A DNA stretch of 38,357 nucleotides from Fibrobacterota bacterium (GCA_029557215.1 JAKPQQ010000037.1:1-38357); one strand, 5' to 3'. Counted from the stretch's first letter, positions 1-10,273 are shown. The notes: generated by a model from the letters alone, not told the origin. Program-made: numbers and translations.

Positions 1-1
1 A

Positions 2-118
2 GTAAAAGTAGGCGACAAAGTTCTTTTCAGCAAATACGGCGGCACCGAGGTCAAAATAGACGGCGAAGAGTATTTGATCATGAGAGAAGACGACATTTTA
101 GGCATCATTGAAAAATAA
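2..118 (+). CDS. groES: GroES co-chaperonin, 3' end only (cut by window start)
   Basis: The frame beginning at base 2 gives 38 residues up to TAA and matches the C-terminal end of the 10-kDa co-chaperonin: a [15 protein letters not shown] stretch, then [16 protein letters not shown]. GroES forms a heptameric lid on GroEL and drives the ATP-dependent folding cycle in the cytosol. The 5' part lies outside the window. groEL starts 27 bp further on, the usual groESL order. Codon use is AT-leaning (AAA lysines, TTA leucine) and unlike everything after about 1 kb, so this fragment may not come from the same genome as the rest of the window. The identity is certain; its origin is not. Confidence 0.93.
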   Translation, partial: VKVGDKVLFSKYGGTEVKIDGEEYLIMREDDILGIIEK

Positions 119-130
119 GAATAATTTTAA

Positions 131-1786
<1,656 letters not shown>

Positions 1787-1789
<3 letters not shown>

Positions 1790-1893
1790 GATCGGCTGCG
1801 GCGGGCGATACTCTCTCCCTCGACCTTCGACGTACCGACGCGTACGCCTTCAGGTCGGGGTCGCTTCGTCTCATCCCGCCTCGCTCGATCTTA
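1787..1893 (+). ncRNA. Structured 3' repeat element, copy 1 (on the groEL stop codon)
   Basis: A 107-nt block starts on the TAA of groEL. TAAGATCG (1787-1794) pairs perfectly with CGATCTTA (1886-1893). Inside, GGCGGG (1800-1805) can pair with CCCGCC (1875-1880), CGACCT (1821-1826) with AGGTCG (1852-1857), and CGTAC (1831-1835) with GTACG (1842-1846). A second copy lies at 38224-38328 on the ssb stop codon. The strands GCTGCGGCGGGCGATACTC and CTTCGTCTCATCCCGCC are shared exactly, while the closing stem differs between copies yet remains complementary. The element has no U-tract, and a separate terminator follows about 100 nt later. A folded RNA or a REP-like mobile repeat are the two readings; the covariation favours RNA. 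I know of no named family that matches. Confidence 0.7.
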
Positions 1894-1910
1894 GTCTGGT
1901 TCTTTCCGGT

Positions 1911-1974
1911 GCGAACTTCGCAGGCCTTTGGCCTGCTGGTTCGCCTGGGTCGCTCGAGCGCAAGCGAGAGCGAC
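1911..1974 (+). other. Two further hairpins in the groEL 3' region
   Basis: GCGAAC (1911-1916) pairs with GTTCGC (1939-1944) around an inner CAGGCC-TTT-GGCCTG hairpin (1921-1935). GTCGCT (1949-1954) pairs with AGCGAC (1969-1974). Together with the repeat before and the terminator after, the groEL transcript would end in four consecutive structures. Neither hairpin has a U-tract. Their role is not known; blocking 3' exonucleases is one possibility. Confidence 0.5.
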
Positions 1975-1996
1975 AGGACAGAGCGACAGGAAATGG

Positions 1997-2034
1997 GCCC
2001 CGTCTCCAGGAATGGAGGCGGGGCTTTTTGTTTT
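1997..2034 (+). terminator. Intrinsic terminator after groEL
   Basis: GCCCCGTCTCC (1997-2007) pairs with GGAGGCGGGGC (2014-2024) over 11 bp with a single G-U pair, closing a 6-nt loop. The stem is followed at once by TTTTTGTTTT (2025-2034). This is a textbook rho-independent terminator on the plus strand, about 210 bp after the groEL stop. Confidence 0.93.
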
Positions 2035-2090
2035 GGGGAATCTTCGCTGCTCTTGATGCGATGCGCGTGCCGTGCGTCGCTGCGACGAGA

Positions 2091-2756
2091 TCAGATCAGG
2101 TTCTGAAGCGAAGCTGTGATCCGGAGTCGACGGAATTTGTTCGTGCAATCCCATCCATAACGTCCCTCCAACGAGACGGCGTTCGATGATTGCGGGAATC
2201 GCAGGGTGACGGCCGATCCCAGACCGGATTCCAGGTATCCTCGAGAGCCGACCGGCCACTCCCATCCTGAGCCTCCAAGCGGGCTTGGTCCTGAATACTC
2301 CCACAACACCATTTCGTTTCGAGCAACGTACTCGTATACCCCGATGGTGAGCTTCGAACCAAGATCCAACTTTTGAATCAGTGCCGACCCTCCGCTAACT
2401 CCGGTAAAGCCCGTTCCCACCCATCCAACGACGCCAATCGGGTCTCTGAGATACCCGCCAAAAGCGGTAAATGCGATCGGGAACGCAACTTGACCTCCAA
2501 TCTTCCAGTGTTTCCCTGCAAGGACTCCTCCCGCCAGGTTGAATCGCATGTCTTCCAAATCTCGAGGGTAACCGGATCTGGCCTCTTCGACATCCTTGGT
2601 TTTCGGGTTTTGGGCAGTGATCGAAATTCCCGAACTACTCGCGCTTTGCGTATCAAGAAACGGCGCCATGCTCGGCATCTGCCCAGCGCACCCGGCAAGA
2701 CCGATGGACACGAGACCAATCCACCAAACTCCAATGCTGCAACGAACGGTCGACAT
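2091..2756 (-). CDS. Predicted lipoprotein of unknown function
   Basis: This 221-residue protein has a signal peptide ending in the lipobox LAGC (Cys23), so it should be lipid-anchored in the envelope. The start is well supported: GGAGGAGG lies 5 bp upstream of ATG. The mature part has many alternating hydrophobic and polar residues and glycine-rich turns (for example GYLRDPIGVVGWVGTGFTG), plausible for a small beta-rich or barrel-like outer-membrane protein. I do not recognise a family. Another envelope protein of similar style lies upstream on the same strand (3093-3764) across a 336-bp gap, so the two may be functionally related but are not tightly coupled. Confidence 0.75.
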   Translation of the reverse strand: MSTVRCSIGVWWIGLVSIGLAGCAGQMPSMAPFLDTQSASSSGISITAQNPKTKDVEEARSGYPRDLEDMRFNLAGGVLAGKHWKIGGQVAFPIAFTAFGGYLRDPIGVVGWVGTGFTGVSGGSALIQKLDLGSKLTIGVYEYVARNEMVLWEYSGPSPLGGSGWEWPVGSRGYLESGLGSAVTLRFPQSSNAVSLEGRYGWDCTNKFRRLRITASLQNLI

Positions 2757-3092
2757 TCGGACCTCCTCCGGGTATCACAGAAAGCAATCGGTGTGCCGTG
2801 CCGTGCGAGGAAGGATCGCTCCAATCCAGACACCGGAGCCTGCAGGCCATTCCCTGCGTCGGCCGGCCTGCCGCCATTCGCGTCCGCCGTGCGCCTCGGT
2901 ACGAGCCGACAGTGGAGTTCGAAGATCGATCCCCGATCGGCGCGGGCACCCCTCCCGCGAGACGTATCTGGCCGAACTACGCGCTCGACACGGCCTCAAG
3001 ATGGCGTTTTGGGCGTTGAAGTGACCCTCGGGGAGGACAGGATCGCTTGCGAAGACAAGGACAGTCGTCGATCCATTCAGCAGAATCCGTCT
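2757..3092. other. Intergenic stretch, no gene recognised
   Basis: These 336 bp separate two minus-strand envelope genes. Apart from the strong ribosome-binding site of the lipoprotein gene (complement of about 2762-2769), I see no convincing coding frame, terminator hairpin or repeat. Several frames are open here only because stop codons are rare in GC-rich DNA. A promoter for the lipoprotein gene presumably lies here but is not recognisable. Confidence 0.5.
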
Positions 3093-3764
3093 CTAGAAAT
3101 TCACCCCGACGCCCACATTGAGATCGAACACCAGTGGAGCCGCGACGAAGAGGTCGACCGATTGGTCCGACCCCATCAAGGACATGTCGCCCCTCCAGGA
3201 AATGTCTGCCAGGTCGCGCGTCCCCCCAAGCAAGGCGTACCCGATCCCGAAACCGATGTCCCATCGAACGCGCCGGGACGGATCGCTCGCCCAGCCCGCG
3301 TAGACCATCGCGTAGGGCTCGAAGAAGGAGTTCTGGACATCGCCTTCGAGCTTGCGCAGGATGCGCCAGGGAATTCCACCCGTCTCGATCCCCGCGATCC
3401 ATCGGCTCTTGTACGATTCGTACAAGGCCCCCAGGGCGCCCTCGACATACCAACCCCGTTCGGGAGAAATCCGATAGCGCCCGCCCACTTCGGCGGTGAA
3501 CCGGTGTATGTCGGTGCGCTCCTCGTCGGTGGAATCGGAATTGTCCACGGCCAATCGAGTCCAGGCCAGATGGACGACGGGGCTCCAGCGCTGCGCCGGC
3601 TTGTGGACCGCATCGAGCTGGAAGTGCGACCAGACTCCCCCGTCCTCCGCGATGGCGGGCAGGCCGAGAAGGGCGACCGGATGCGCCGTGATCGCGAAGG
3701 AAGGATCCGGATTCTGCGCCGCGAACAGCGCGAGCACGGGTGCGAACAGGGATGCGATCGACAT
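3093..3764 (-). CDS. Predicted secreted, barrel-like outer-membrane protein
   Basis: The 223-residue product begins with a short signal peptide (MSIASLFAPVLALFAA, probable cleavage before Gln17). The mature part alternates amphipathic strands such as FTAEVGGRYRI, GWYVEGALGALYES, MVYAGWASD and RVRWDIGFGIGYALLGG, and ends in Phe (VFDLNVGVGVNF). An aromatic C-terminal residue after a last beta strand is typical of outer-membrane barrels inserted by the BAM complex. I cannot name the family or a substrate. It is transcribed divergently from the TPR gene at 3956. Confidence 0.7.
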   Translation of the reverse strand: MSIASLFAPVLALFAAQNPDPSFAITAHPVALLGLPAIAEDGGVWSHFQLDAVHKPAQRWSPVVHLAWTRLAVDNSDSTDEERTDIHRFTAEVGGRYRISPERGWYVEGALGALYESYKSRWIAGIETGGIPWRILRKLEGDVQNSFFEPYAMVYAGWASDPSRRVRWDIGFGIGYALLGGTRDLADISWRGDMSLMGSDQSVDLFVAAPLVFDLNVGVGVNF

Positions 3765-3955
3765 CGGGGGGCCTTATCGGATTTGGGGTTGGATGCGACG
3801 ACCGACCACGACCACACCTGGTCGGACGACGAACCCGCAAAATAATCTTCGGGGCGCAGCCCCCCGGGATGGCCGGCGACCGATCCGACGCGCATCTACC
3901 TTTTCCCGGTACCACCTCCTCCCTCGAACGACAGAATCCTCCCAGAGGAATCCCG

Positions 3956-4990
3956 ATGTTCCCTGCAATCCGATCCGCCCACTGCTTCCTCTTCGCCGGG
4001 CTCGCCATCGCCACGGCGAGCGCCGAGTCGTTCCGCGATCCCAAGGAAATCCTTGAAATTCTCGAAAAGAGCAAGTTCAAGTACCAGATTTCCCAGGACT
4101 CGAGCGCGTTCTTCGACTTGAGGAATCTGGACGCCTCGCCGGTCGCCCACGCCCATCCCGATTGGATCGTGGTCGTCGACTCCAAAGGAGCCAGGTCCCT
4201 GAAACAGCAGATCCCGACGGGTTGCGCGGCCAAGGAGGATTCGGCGGCGCTGACGGCCTATTCCGCAAAGGACTACGAAGCCGCCGCGGACGGTTACCGT
4301 CGAGCCTACGAATGCGACAAGTCGTTCGTGAAGGCGCTCACCTACCTGGGCAACAGCTATTTCGGGATGGGGAAGGTGGATTCGGCCGTTTTCTGGCTGC
4401 GCAAGGCGATCGAGGCCAACCCGGACGACTACCAGGCGCATTTCTTCCTGTCCGACGCCTATCTGGGTCGCGGGAAGGCCGATTCGGCCTATGCGGAATT
4501 CCTCGAAGCGTACCTTCGCAATCCCAACAGCGAAAACCTGCGGCGATTCGGATCCGTCGTCCTGGACATGAACGGCAAGCAGTTGGACAAATCCTGGCCA
4601 GTCTTCGGATTCGCCGTCGATTCGCTGCCCAAGGGCGCGCGGATCCGCATGTCGAACATGGCCCATCTTCCGATGGCCACCTGCATCGCCGCCTGGACGA
4701 TCGATCCAGAGCTGAAGAGCCAACGCAAGGAGGACGACCCGATCCAGCAGACTCGGTTCAGGAATTGCCTGGCAAACCAGTTCCTGCACGCCGTCACGTC
4801 CAAGAGCAATGGCCGACCCGTCGACAGGATCAGCGAAAAGCTCGCGCGCATCGCCGACGGGAACCTGATCGGAACCATGGTGGTCTGGGAACGCCTGGCG
4901 CGCAGCCGACCCGAATCGATCTACACCCTGCCTCCGGAGGTCAAGGCCAGGATCCGCGCCTACCTGGCCGAGGCGTTGGAGCTTCGATGA
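3956..4990 (+). CDS. Exported tetratricopeptide-repeat protein
   Basis: The 344-residue protein starts at an ATG preceded by AGAGG. An upstream extension of the frame is open, but only this start gives a signal peptide (MFPAIRSAHCFLFAGLAIATASA). Residues ~100-200 contain TPR motifs: YSAKDYEAAADGYRRAYEC, then ALTYLGNSYFGMGKVDSAV, then AHFFLSDAYLGRGKADSAY. TPR arrays are helical scaffolds for protein-protein contacts; the partner is unknown. The C-terminal third has no recognised domain. It is convergent with the esterase gene at 5064, and no terminator hairpin was seen in the 73-bp gap. Confidence 0.8.
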   Translation: MFPAIRSAHCFLFAGLAIATASAESFRDPKEILEILEKSKFKYQISQDSSAFFDLRNLDASPVAHAHPDWIVVVDSKGARSLKQQIPTGCAAKEDSAALTAYSAKDYEAAADGYRRAYECDKSFVKALTYLGNSYFGMGKVDSAVFWLRKAIEANPDDYQAHFFLSDAYLGRGKADSAYAEFLEAYLRNPNSENLRRFGSVVLDMNGKQLDKSWPVFGFAVDSLPKGARIRMSNMAHLPMATCIAAWTIDPELKSQRKEDDPIQQTRFRNCLANQFLHAVTSKSNGRPVDRISEKLARIADGNLIGTMVVWERLARSRPESIYTLPPEVKARIRAYLAEALELR

Positions 4991-5063
4991 GGCTGCGTCC
5001 CGCGCTTTTCGAGCACATTGTTCTCGAAGTCCGCGACCCGTTCCATCACCGCTGCGGAACCCT

Positions 5064-6623
5064 CTATCGGATCACCAAAGGCACCGCGAAACGCATGGAG
5101 CCGGATTGAACTTGGACGAAGTGGATTCCGGATTTTGTCGGCGCCAGATCGATCGAACCGCTGGTTGAATGCGTATGCGCCGATCCGACAAGACGCCCTT
5201 GTGCATCCAAAACCGAGATGCGGGCGAAGGGAACGTTGGTCGGAAGCTCGAAATGAAGAGCGCCCGATGCGTCCAAGCGCCGCACCCGAAAGTCGCTGTG
5301 GAAGCCCGTTGGGGACCGGACCGCGTTGGAGGCGACCATTCCGGGATGCGTCTTGATGGAGGCGCTGAACATGTAGTTCTTGTCGGTTTTTGACAAGAGG
5401 GATTCCCACAGGTCCTGGATGGTCCGCACTGGCTGGACGGCGATCTTGGGTCCGGAGGCCCATTGGACTTCGATGGGTCGATCGAGGTCGGCCAGGGAAT
5501 CGTCGAGGAAAAGCGTGACGGTATCGAGATCCGATTGTTCGATGCGAAACGACTGCCCTTCGCGGGAGCCCACCACAAGGGATCCTTTGCGCACCTGCGA
5601 AGGGGGCGCCCCGAGCCAGTAGAAGCGTTGGTGCATGACGTCGTCTTGTTTCCAGACCACGCGCCGGGGCCTGGGCTCGCGCGTGAACTTCATCATCCAC
5701 GGCACCGCGACGGTGTCTTGCTGGTCCATCCAGTGGGGTTTGCCCGCGTGGACCTGGGCGAAGTTCTGGTAACCGCCCGGATCCAGACGACGGAGACTGT
5801 CGAGGGTTTTTCCCCACTGCGGAACCAAGATGTTGCGATCGTAGGCCGCATCCAAAGCGCCCACGTGGAGGGTCATTCCAATATTGCGCAGCGAGAGGGG
5901 CGAAGCGTCGTTGGGGTGCCCCGCCATCATCGCGGCGGCGGCCCAGCGATCGGCCATGCGAGGCGCAAGCTGGTAGGCACCATCGCCGCCAGCCGAATAG
6001 CCCATCACGTACACGCGATCGGGATCGACCGCCCGGAACATCACGGCCGCCTGGATCAGGCGCTCGAAGAGGGTATCGATGTGGGATTGGTGCCACATGT
6101 TCCAGGTGTCGGTGGGTGCGCGCGGACACAGGTACACGCCTTCGGAAGGCCTGTAGAGAAGCTGCTGGTTGCTCCACTGCTGGTCGTTGACATCGGCGGT
6201 GGTGGATCCGCCTCCATGCATGGAAATGAACAGCGCCCGACCTCGCGCCGGCTGGGTCCCGAAGACCTTGTACTTGAACGGCATCTTGAAGCCGTTGTGC
6301 GAAAATTCGCCCGCGTCCCAAGCTGCCTTCTGGGTGCGAGTCACGACCTCGACCTGGTCCTTCCAGAGCAGTTCGCGGGCCTCGAGCGCCTGGGCTTTTG
6401 TGAGGGGCGTTCGGTAGAAGGGCATGGTGGCGATGGCCGCGCGGGATTCCCGTTTGGTGGCCAGATAGGTCTGCAATTCCTGGATGGGATCGGCCCAAGA
6501 AGCGGTCATCGCGACACCCAACAGCAAGAACAACAACCGGCGAATCTTGACGCTCACGTCGGATTTTGCCGACACGGCGAACGAACCGGATTCCAGGGCA
6601 GAGGCCATGAGACGATTGTGCAC
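5064..6623 (-). CDS. Secreted alpha/beta hydrolase (esterase or depolymerase type) with C-terminal sorting-like domain
   Basis: This 519-residue protein starts at GTG with AAGGAG 5 bp upstream. The hydrophobic signal segment is set back to about residues 26-44 (KIRRLLFLLLGVAMTASWA). The hydrolase core shows an oxyanion-hole HGGG (~136-139), the nucleophile elbow GYSAGG with Ser210, and candidate Asp258 (GALD) and His297 (GKPH), all in the order expected for a PHB-depolymerase or feruloyl-esterase-like fold. Residues ~440-519 form a separate beta-rich tail (RISVLDAQGR, then SGIHFVQVQSGSMRF) that resembles C-terminal secretion domains such as type IX cargo tails. The similar tail of the glycoside hydrolase at 10488 supports this. 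The exact ester substrate cannot be told from sequence alone. Confidence 0.8.
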   Translation of the reverse strand: MHNRLMASALESGSFAVSAKSDVSVKIRRLLFLLLGVAMTASWADPIQELQTYLATKRESRAAIATMPFYRTPLTKAQALEARELLWKDQVEVVTRTQKAAWDAGEFSHNGFKMPFKYKVFGTQPARGRALFISMHGGGSTTADVNDQQWSNQQLLYRPSEGVYLCPRAPTDTWNMWHQSHIDTLFERLIQAAVMFRAVDPDRVYVMGYSAGGDGAYQLAPRMADRWAAAAMMAGHPNDASPLSLRNIGMTLHVGALDAAYDRNILVPQWGKTLDSLRRLDPGGYQNFAQVHAGKPHWMDQQDTVAVPWMMKFTREPRPRRVVWKQDDVMHQRFYWLGAPPSQVRKGSLVVGSREGQSFRIEQSDLDTVTLFLDDSLADLDRPIEVQWASGPKIAVQPVRTIQDLWESLLSKTDKNYMFSASIKTHPGMVASNAVRSPTGFHSDFRVRRLDASGALHFELPTNVPFARISVLDAQGRLVGSAHTHSTSGSIDLAPTKSGIHFVQVQSGSMRFAVPLVIR

Positions 6624-6897
6624 CGGGACTCCTTTGCGGACAGGACGGATCCGGCGGGCGCAGGTGGGATGTCCCGAAGGAACTCATTCACACCACTGCG
6701 GGTTACCGGTCCTTCCAGAATCTAGGGCAAGGAGCGGTGTGCTTGCAGGGTGTTTTGTCCATGGTCGGGCGGACTTTCCCTATAACGGAACACACACCGT
6801 TCGCCGATGCCCATCGAAGGTCCATCGCAGCCACCGGGACCGATAAATTCTTGATTTGAGCCTTTGTCCGGCTTCGCGGCCGGGAAGGAAGTCCAAA

Positions 6898-8265
6898 TTG
6901 CACGGTCGGGACAAGGTCGAGTCGGAGCTCTCCACGGAAAAGGTCGGGAAGCTTCTGGTGCGCTATTCCTTGCCTGCGATCGTGGCGATGGCGGCATCCT
7001 CGCTGTACAACCTCGTGGACCGGATCTTCATCGGACAGGGGGTGGGTCCCTACGCCATTTCGGGCCTGGCCATCACGCTTCCGGTCATGAACCTCGCGAT
7101 CGCGCTGGGAGCGATGGTGGGCGTGGGGGCGGCGGCCCTGGTGTCGATCCGCCTTGGCCAAGGACGCGGCGACGAAGCGGGCCGCATCCTGGGGAACACG
7201 GTGGCGCTCAACGTGGTCCTCGGCGTGGTCTATTCCGTGTCCATGTACCTGTTCCTCGATCCCATCCTGCGGCTGTTCGGGGCCAGCGACGAGACGATCC
7301 CCTACGCCCGCGATTTCCTCCAGATCATCCTCGTGGGCAATCCGTTCCTCCACACCTACATGGGACTCAACGGCATCATGCGCGCATCGGGCCACCCCAC
7401 CAAGGCGATGGCGACCACGCTCGCCACCGTGGGCGTGAACCTGGTCCTGGCACCGCTGTTCATCTTCGTGTTCGACTGGGGCATCCGGGGCGCGGCCCTG
7501 GCCACGGTCGCCGGCCAGCTCGTGGGATTGGTCGTCGTGGTCTCGCACTTCGCCGACAAGAACCGGAAACTGCGGTTCCGGCACGGGATCTTTTCCCCAC
7601 ATCCGGGCATCGTCCGCGACATCCTGGCCATCGGCATGTCGTCGTTCTTCGTGCAGGCCGGAGCCAGCCTGGTCGCGGTGGTCATGAACCGCGAACTGGC
7701 CAAGCACGGAGGCGACTTCGCGGTGGGCGCCTTCGGGATCGTCAACAGCGTCCTGATGCTCATGGTGATGGTGATCCTCGGAATCGCCCAAGGGATGCAG
7801 CCGATCGCCGGGTTCAACTACGGAGCGCGGCTCTACGGCCGGGTGATGCGCGTCCTGCGCCACGCGATCGTCGCTTCGACCTTGGTGGCCTGCACGGGCT
7901 TCGCGGCGGCCCAACTGCTTCCCGGACCCATCGCGAGCGCCTTCACCAACGACCCGAGCCTGCACGAGATGGCCGTGCAGGGCTTGCGCTGGGCCTTCCT
8001 GTGCATGCCTCTGGCCGGATTCCAGATCGCCACGGCGAACCTTTTCCAGTCCATCGGGCGAGCCAAGCTTTCGATCATCCTCACCTTGTCGCGCCAGATC
8101 GGATTCCTGGTGCCGGGGCTGGTCATCCTGCCCCGCTTCTTCGGGCTCGCGGGCGTCTGGGCGGCCTTGCCGATTTCCGACGCGGCGTCGACCCTGCTGG
8201 CGTGGTTCGTCCTGCGCTACGAGCGCAAGCGCATCGCCCGACTCGATGCCGTGCCGCAAGGCTGA
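6898..8265 (+). CDS. MATE-family multidrug/cation antiporter
   Basis: An integral inner-membrane protein with about 12 hydrophobic segments. Features typical of the MATE/NorM/MepA group are PAIVAMAASSLYNLVDRIFIG near the N-terminus, the mid-protein MNGIMRA-like GLNGIMRASG, and the second-half IAQGMQPIAGFNYGA. Members export cationic drugs or metabolites using a Na+ or H+ gradient. I prefer the TTG at 6898 because GGAAGG lies just upstream and the protein then starts close to the first helix. A TTG at 6856 in the same frame would add 14 residues that look non-family. The gene is divergent from the esterase gene and stands alone. The substrate is unknown. Confidence 0.88.
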   Translation: MHGRDKVESELSTEKVGKLLVRYSLPAIVAMAASSLYNLVDRIFIGQGVGPYAISGLAITLPVMNLAIALGAMVGVGAAALVSIRLGQGRGDEAGRILGNTVALNVVLGVVYSVSMYLFLDPILRLFGASDETIPYARDFLQIILVGNPFLHTYMGLNGIMRASGHPTKAMATTLATVGVNLVLAPLFIFVFDWGIRGAALATVAGQLVGLVVVVSHFADKNRKLRFRHGIFSPHPGIVRDILAIGMSSFFVQAGASLVAVVMNRELAKHGGDFAVGAFGIVNSVLMLMVMVILGIAQGMQPIAGFNYGARLYGRVMRVLRHAIVASTLVACTGFAAAQLLPGPIASAFTNDPSLHEMAVQGLRWAFLCMPLAGFQIATANLFQSIGRAKLSIILTLSRQIGFLVPGLVILPRFFGLAGVWAALPISDAASTLLAWFVLRYERKRIARLDAVPQG

Positions 8266-8293
8266 ACGCCCACGAGCGACGGGACGCGGCGGC

Positions 8294-8312
8294 GTTGTTC
8301 CAAAACAGCAAA
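8294..8312 (+). repeat. 19-bp motif, copy 1 (5' flank of the TIGR02147-lipoprotein pair)
   Basis: The sequence GTTGTTCCAAAACAGCAAA is the inverse complement, at 18 of 19 positions, of 10274-10292. The two copies face each other across the regulator-lipoprotein gene pair. Each is AT-richer than its surroundings. Confidence 0.6.
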
Positions 8313-8419
8313 GCTGCGGCGAGGATTCCGGTCCTGCGAACGCGCGCGAATGCCCATTTTGAGGAGTGATGGAGCACCCCGGGTCCACCGGGGAATCCTT
8401 GGCGAAAAGCCGCCGAGGC

Positions 8420-8436
8420 ACCACCGGTGGTAGAAT
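8420..8436 (+). promoter_or_regulatory. Palindrome overlapping a -10-like hexamer before the TIGR02147 gene
   Basis: ACCACCGGTGGT (8420-8431) is a perfect 12-bp palindrome. Its last T begins TAGAAT (8431-8436), a good -10 hexamer that sits only 7 bp before the ATG at 8444. No -35 hexamer and no Shine-Dalgarno sequence were seen. The arrangement fits a repressed, possibly leaderless, promoter; autoregulation by the encoded protein is inference. Confidence 0.4.
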
Positions 8437-8443
8437 CGAGAAC

Positions 8444-9271
8444 ATGCGGCCGATCTTCGAATACCTGGATTACCGCGATCTGCTGAAGGATGCGCTGGAT
8501 GACCGGAAGGCGGCCAACCCGGCCTACAGCTTCCGCATGATGGGCGAGGCTCTGGGGCTCCACACCAGCAACGTGTTCCGGATCCTGTCCAAGGAGTCGC
8601 ACCTGCCGGCGCGGTGCCAGTCCCGTGCGGTGGATTACCTGGGATTGACCGAACGGAGCGCGAGCTACTTCCTGCTCCTGGTGGGCTACGCGCGGGAACG
8701 CAGCGGGAAGGCGCGACAGAAATTGCTCGAGAAGGCCATGGCCCTGCGCGACGTGAACCGCGTGGATCTGGGAGAAAAGGAACTCGCCTATTTCCGGGAC
8801 TGGTGGGTGGCCGCGGTCCGAGGCGTGCTCGAGACCGTCGACGGCAAGGCCAACCCCGCCGACATCGCGCGCAAGCTGCGCCCCGGAGTGACCGAGACCC
8901 AGGTGGCCGCGGCGCTCGAGCTGCTCCTGGACCTTGGCCTGGTGAAGAAAGGAGTGTCGGGAACCTTGCTGGTGGGAGACCCGCATCTGGGGGTTTCGCG
9001 CGGACCGGAAAAGGTGCAGGCAGTGCGCCAATACCAGCGCCAGACCTTGGGTCTGGCCGCCGATGCGTTGGAGCGGTTCCCCGCCGAGATCCGCGACGTC
9101 ACCACCCTCACCATGGCGGTGGACCAGATCGTGTTCGACCAGGTGCGAGAACTGTTGCGCGACTGCCGCCACCAGATCCAGAAACACACCGACGCGGCCA
9201 AGAAACCCGACAGGGTGATGCAACTGGTGATGGCCTACTTCCCTCTGACCCATATCGAGCCACGGACATGA
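8444..9271 (+). CDS. TIGR02147-family protein, probable DNA-binding regulator
   Basis: The 275-residue protein begins MRPIFEYLDYRDLLKDAL, the typical N-terminus of TIGR02147, a family expanded in Fibrobacter and some predatory or environmental bacteria. The following segment (SFRMMGEALGLHTSNVFRILS, ~30-50) looks like a helix-turn-helix. The middle and C-terminal parts (YFRDWWVAAVRGVL, then DVTTLTMAVDQIVFDQVRELL) are also family-like. I chose this ATG over an in-frame upstream start because the family starts with this motif. The gene overlaps the following lipoprotein gene by 4 bp (ATGA), so the two are translationally coupled. Family members are commonly proposed to be regulators; no target is known. 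Confidence 0.88.
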   Translation: MRPIFEYLDYRDLLKDALDDRKAANPAYSFRMMGEALGLHTSNVFRILSKESHLPARCQSRAVDYLGLTERSASYFLLLVGYARERSGKARQKLLEKAMALRDVNRVDLGEKELAYFRDWWVAAVRGVLETVDGKANPADIARKLRPGVTETQVAAALELLLDLGLVKKGVSGTLLVGDPHLGVSRGPEKVQAVRQYQRQTLGLAADALERFPAEIRDVTTLTMAVDQIVFDQVRELLRDCRHQIQKHTDAAKKPDRVMQLVMAYFPLTHIEPRT

Positions 9272-10248
9272 CGCGCGCGATTCTTTCCGCAGGATGCATC
9301 CTGGCGGCCGTGGGGCTTGTGCCCGGATGCGCCGACAGGGTCGCAGGTGGCACCACCGAGACCGACAACATGGTCTCGGCGCGGTTGTACGCGGTCGATT
9401 CCCTGCTCGCGGATTGGAACCGCCCGGTGACCACACCCACGATCGCCGTCCTGCGCCTGGGCGCGTCGCACCTGGATTTCGGCAAGACCTCGCTCGAGGG
9501 TACCGACCTTCGTCTGGAAACGATCGACAGCCTTCCGATCCCGTTTCGCATCGTCTACTGGGACCGCCAAGCCTCGCTGGGGCGCATCCAGGTCCGACTG
9601 GAACCTCCGCTGCAGCGACCAGGCACCCGGATCCGTCTGCGGTGGGGCTTGCCCGACTCGGCCCGAAGCGACTCCCATGCCGTCTGGACAGGGCTCGACC
9701 AACAGCGGCGACTGGATCTCAATTCCGTCCTGGTCAGCGATTTCGAGCAGAATTCGCTGCTGTCGCTTTTGCCGGTACCCGGGAGCTGGTACACCAACTC
9801 GGGAGACTCGGCCAGCATCTCGGAACCCGCGCTTGTGGAAGCCGGCGCTTCTCGCGCGGGACATGCCCTGCACGCCACGTTCACGGCCCCGATCCGCAAA
9901 GGGTTCGCCCTCGCGGGAGTGCCGCTTGGGCAACGGGCGTACAATCTGCGCAGCCTCGATTCCATCGAGGTCTTGGCGCGCGGCCCCAACACGATCCTGA
10001 CGGTGTCCTTCGATCATCAAGGAGCGGTCAATCGCAAGGCCTGGACCCCGGTCCACCCCGATTCCACCTGGAAGCGTTTTTCCATCCGCCCGTCCGACCT
10101 CGATTCCGCTTCGCCCAACGGCGGGAACGTGGGCTGGTTGGGTGTGCGCGATTCGGTCACCCATCTCTCGTTCTTCTTCGCCCAAGGGCGCGAGATCTGG
10201 ATCGACGACATCCGTCTGCACGGGATCGACCGCGACGACCTGCGCTGA
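9268..10248 (+). CDS. Lipoprotein coupled to the TIGR02147 gene, possible carbohydrate-binding-like fold
   Basis: The 326-residue product has a signal peptide and lipobox VPGC, so it should be membrane-anchored outside the cytoplasm. Residues ~20-150 have a beta-rich domain (TIAVLRLGASHLDFGKTSL, FRIVYWDRQASLGRIQVRL). Residues ~160-326 begin VLVSDFEQNSLLSLLPVPG and run through ALHATFTAPIRKGFALAGV to EIWIDDIRLHG. This pattern resembles CBM11/CIA30-like jelly-roll domains, whose last strand often carries a WIDDI motif. The ATGA overlap with the regulator gene suggests that the pair works as one unit, for example as a sensor or effector lipoprotein with its regulator. The domain call is a resemblance only. 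Confidence 0.7.
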   Translation: MTRAILSAGCILAAVGLVPGCADRVAGGTTETDNMVSARLYAVDSLLADWNRPVTTPTIAVLRLGASHLDFGKTSLEGTDLRLETIDSLPIPFRIVYWDRQASLGRIQVRLEPPLQRPGTRIRLRWGLPDSARSDSHAVWTGLDQQRRLDLNSVLVSDFEQNSLLSLLPVPGSWYTNSGDSASISEPALVEAGASRAGHALHATFTAPIRKGFALAGVPLGQRAYNLRSLDSIEVLARGPNTILTVSFDHQGAVNRKAWTPVHPDSTWKRFSIRPSDLDSASPNGGNVGWLGVRDSVTHLSFFFAQGREIWIDDIRLHGIDRDDLR

Positions 10249-10273
10249 CCGCGAAGTCCAGCCCTTTCCGGGT

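Noticed and set aside
1797..1890. Peptide-like reading of the structured repeat (conserved between the two copies)
   Set aside because: No start or ribosome-binding site. The stems explain the conservation better than coding does, and insertions between copies break the frame.
2373..3845. Plus-strand 490-codon frame opposite two envelope genes
   Set aside because: No domain, no ribosome-binding site, biased composition, and it lies antisense to two signal-peptide genes.
2977..4233. Long open frame on the minus strand over the barrel-protein gene and the TPR gene start
   Set aside because: It is Arg/Pro/Gly-rich and covers two better genes with signal peptides. Such frames arise from lack of stops in GC-rich DNA.
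4960..6687. Long second minus-strand frame across the esterase
   Set aside because: The composition is Arg/Pro-rich with no motif, while the other frame shows a full catalytic triad and signal peptide.
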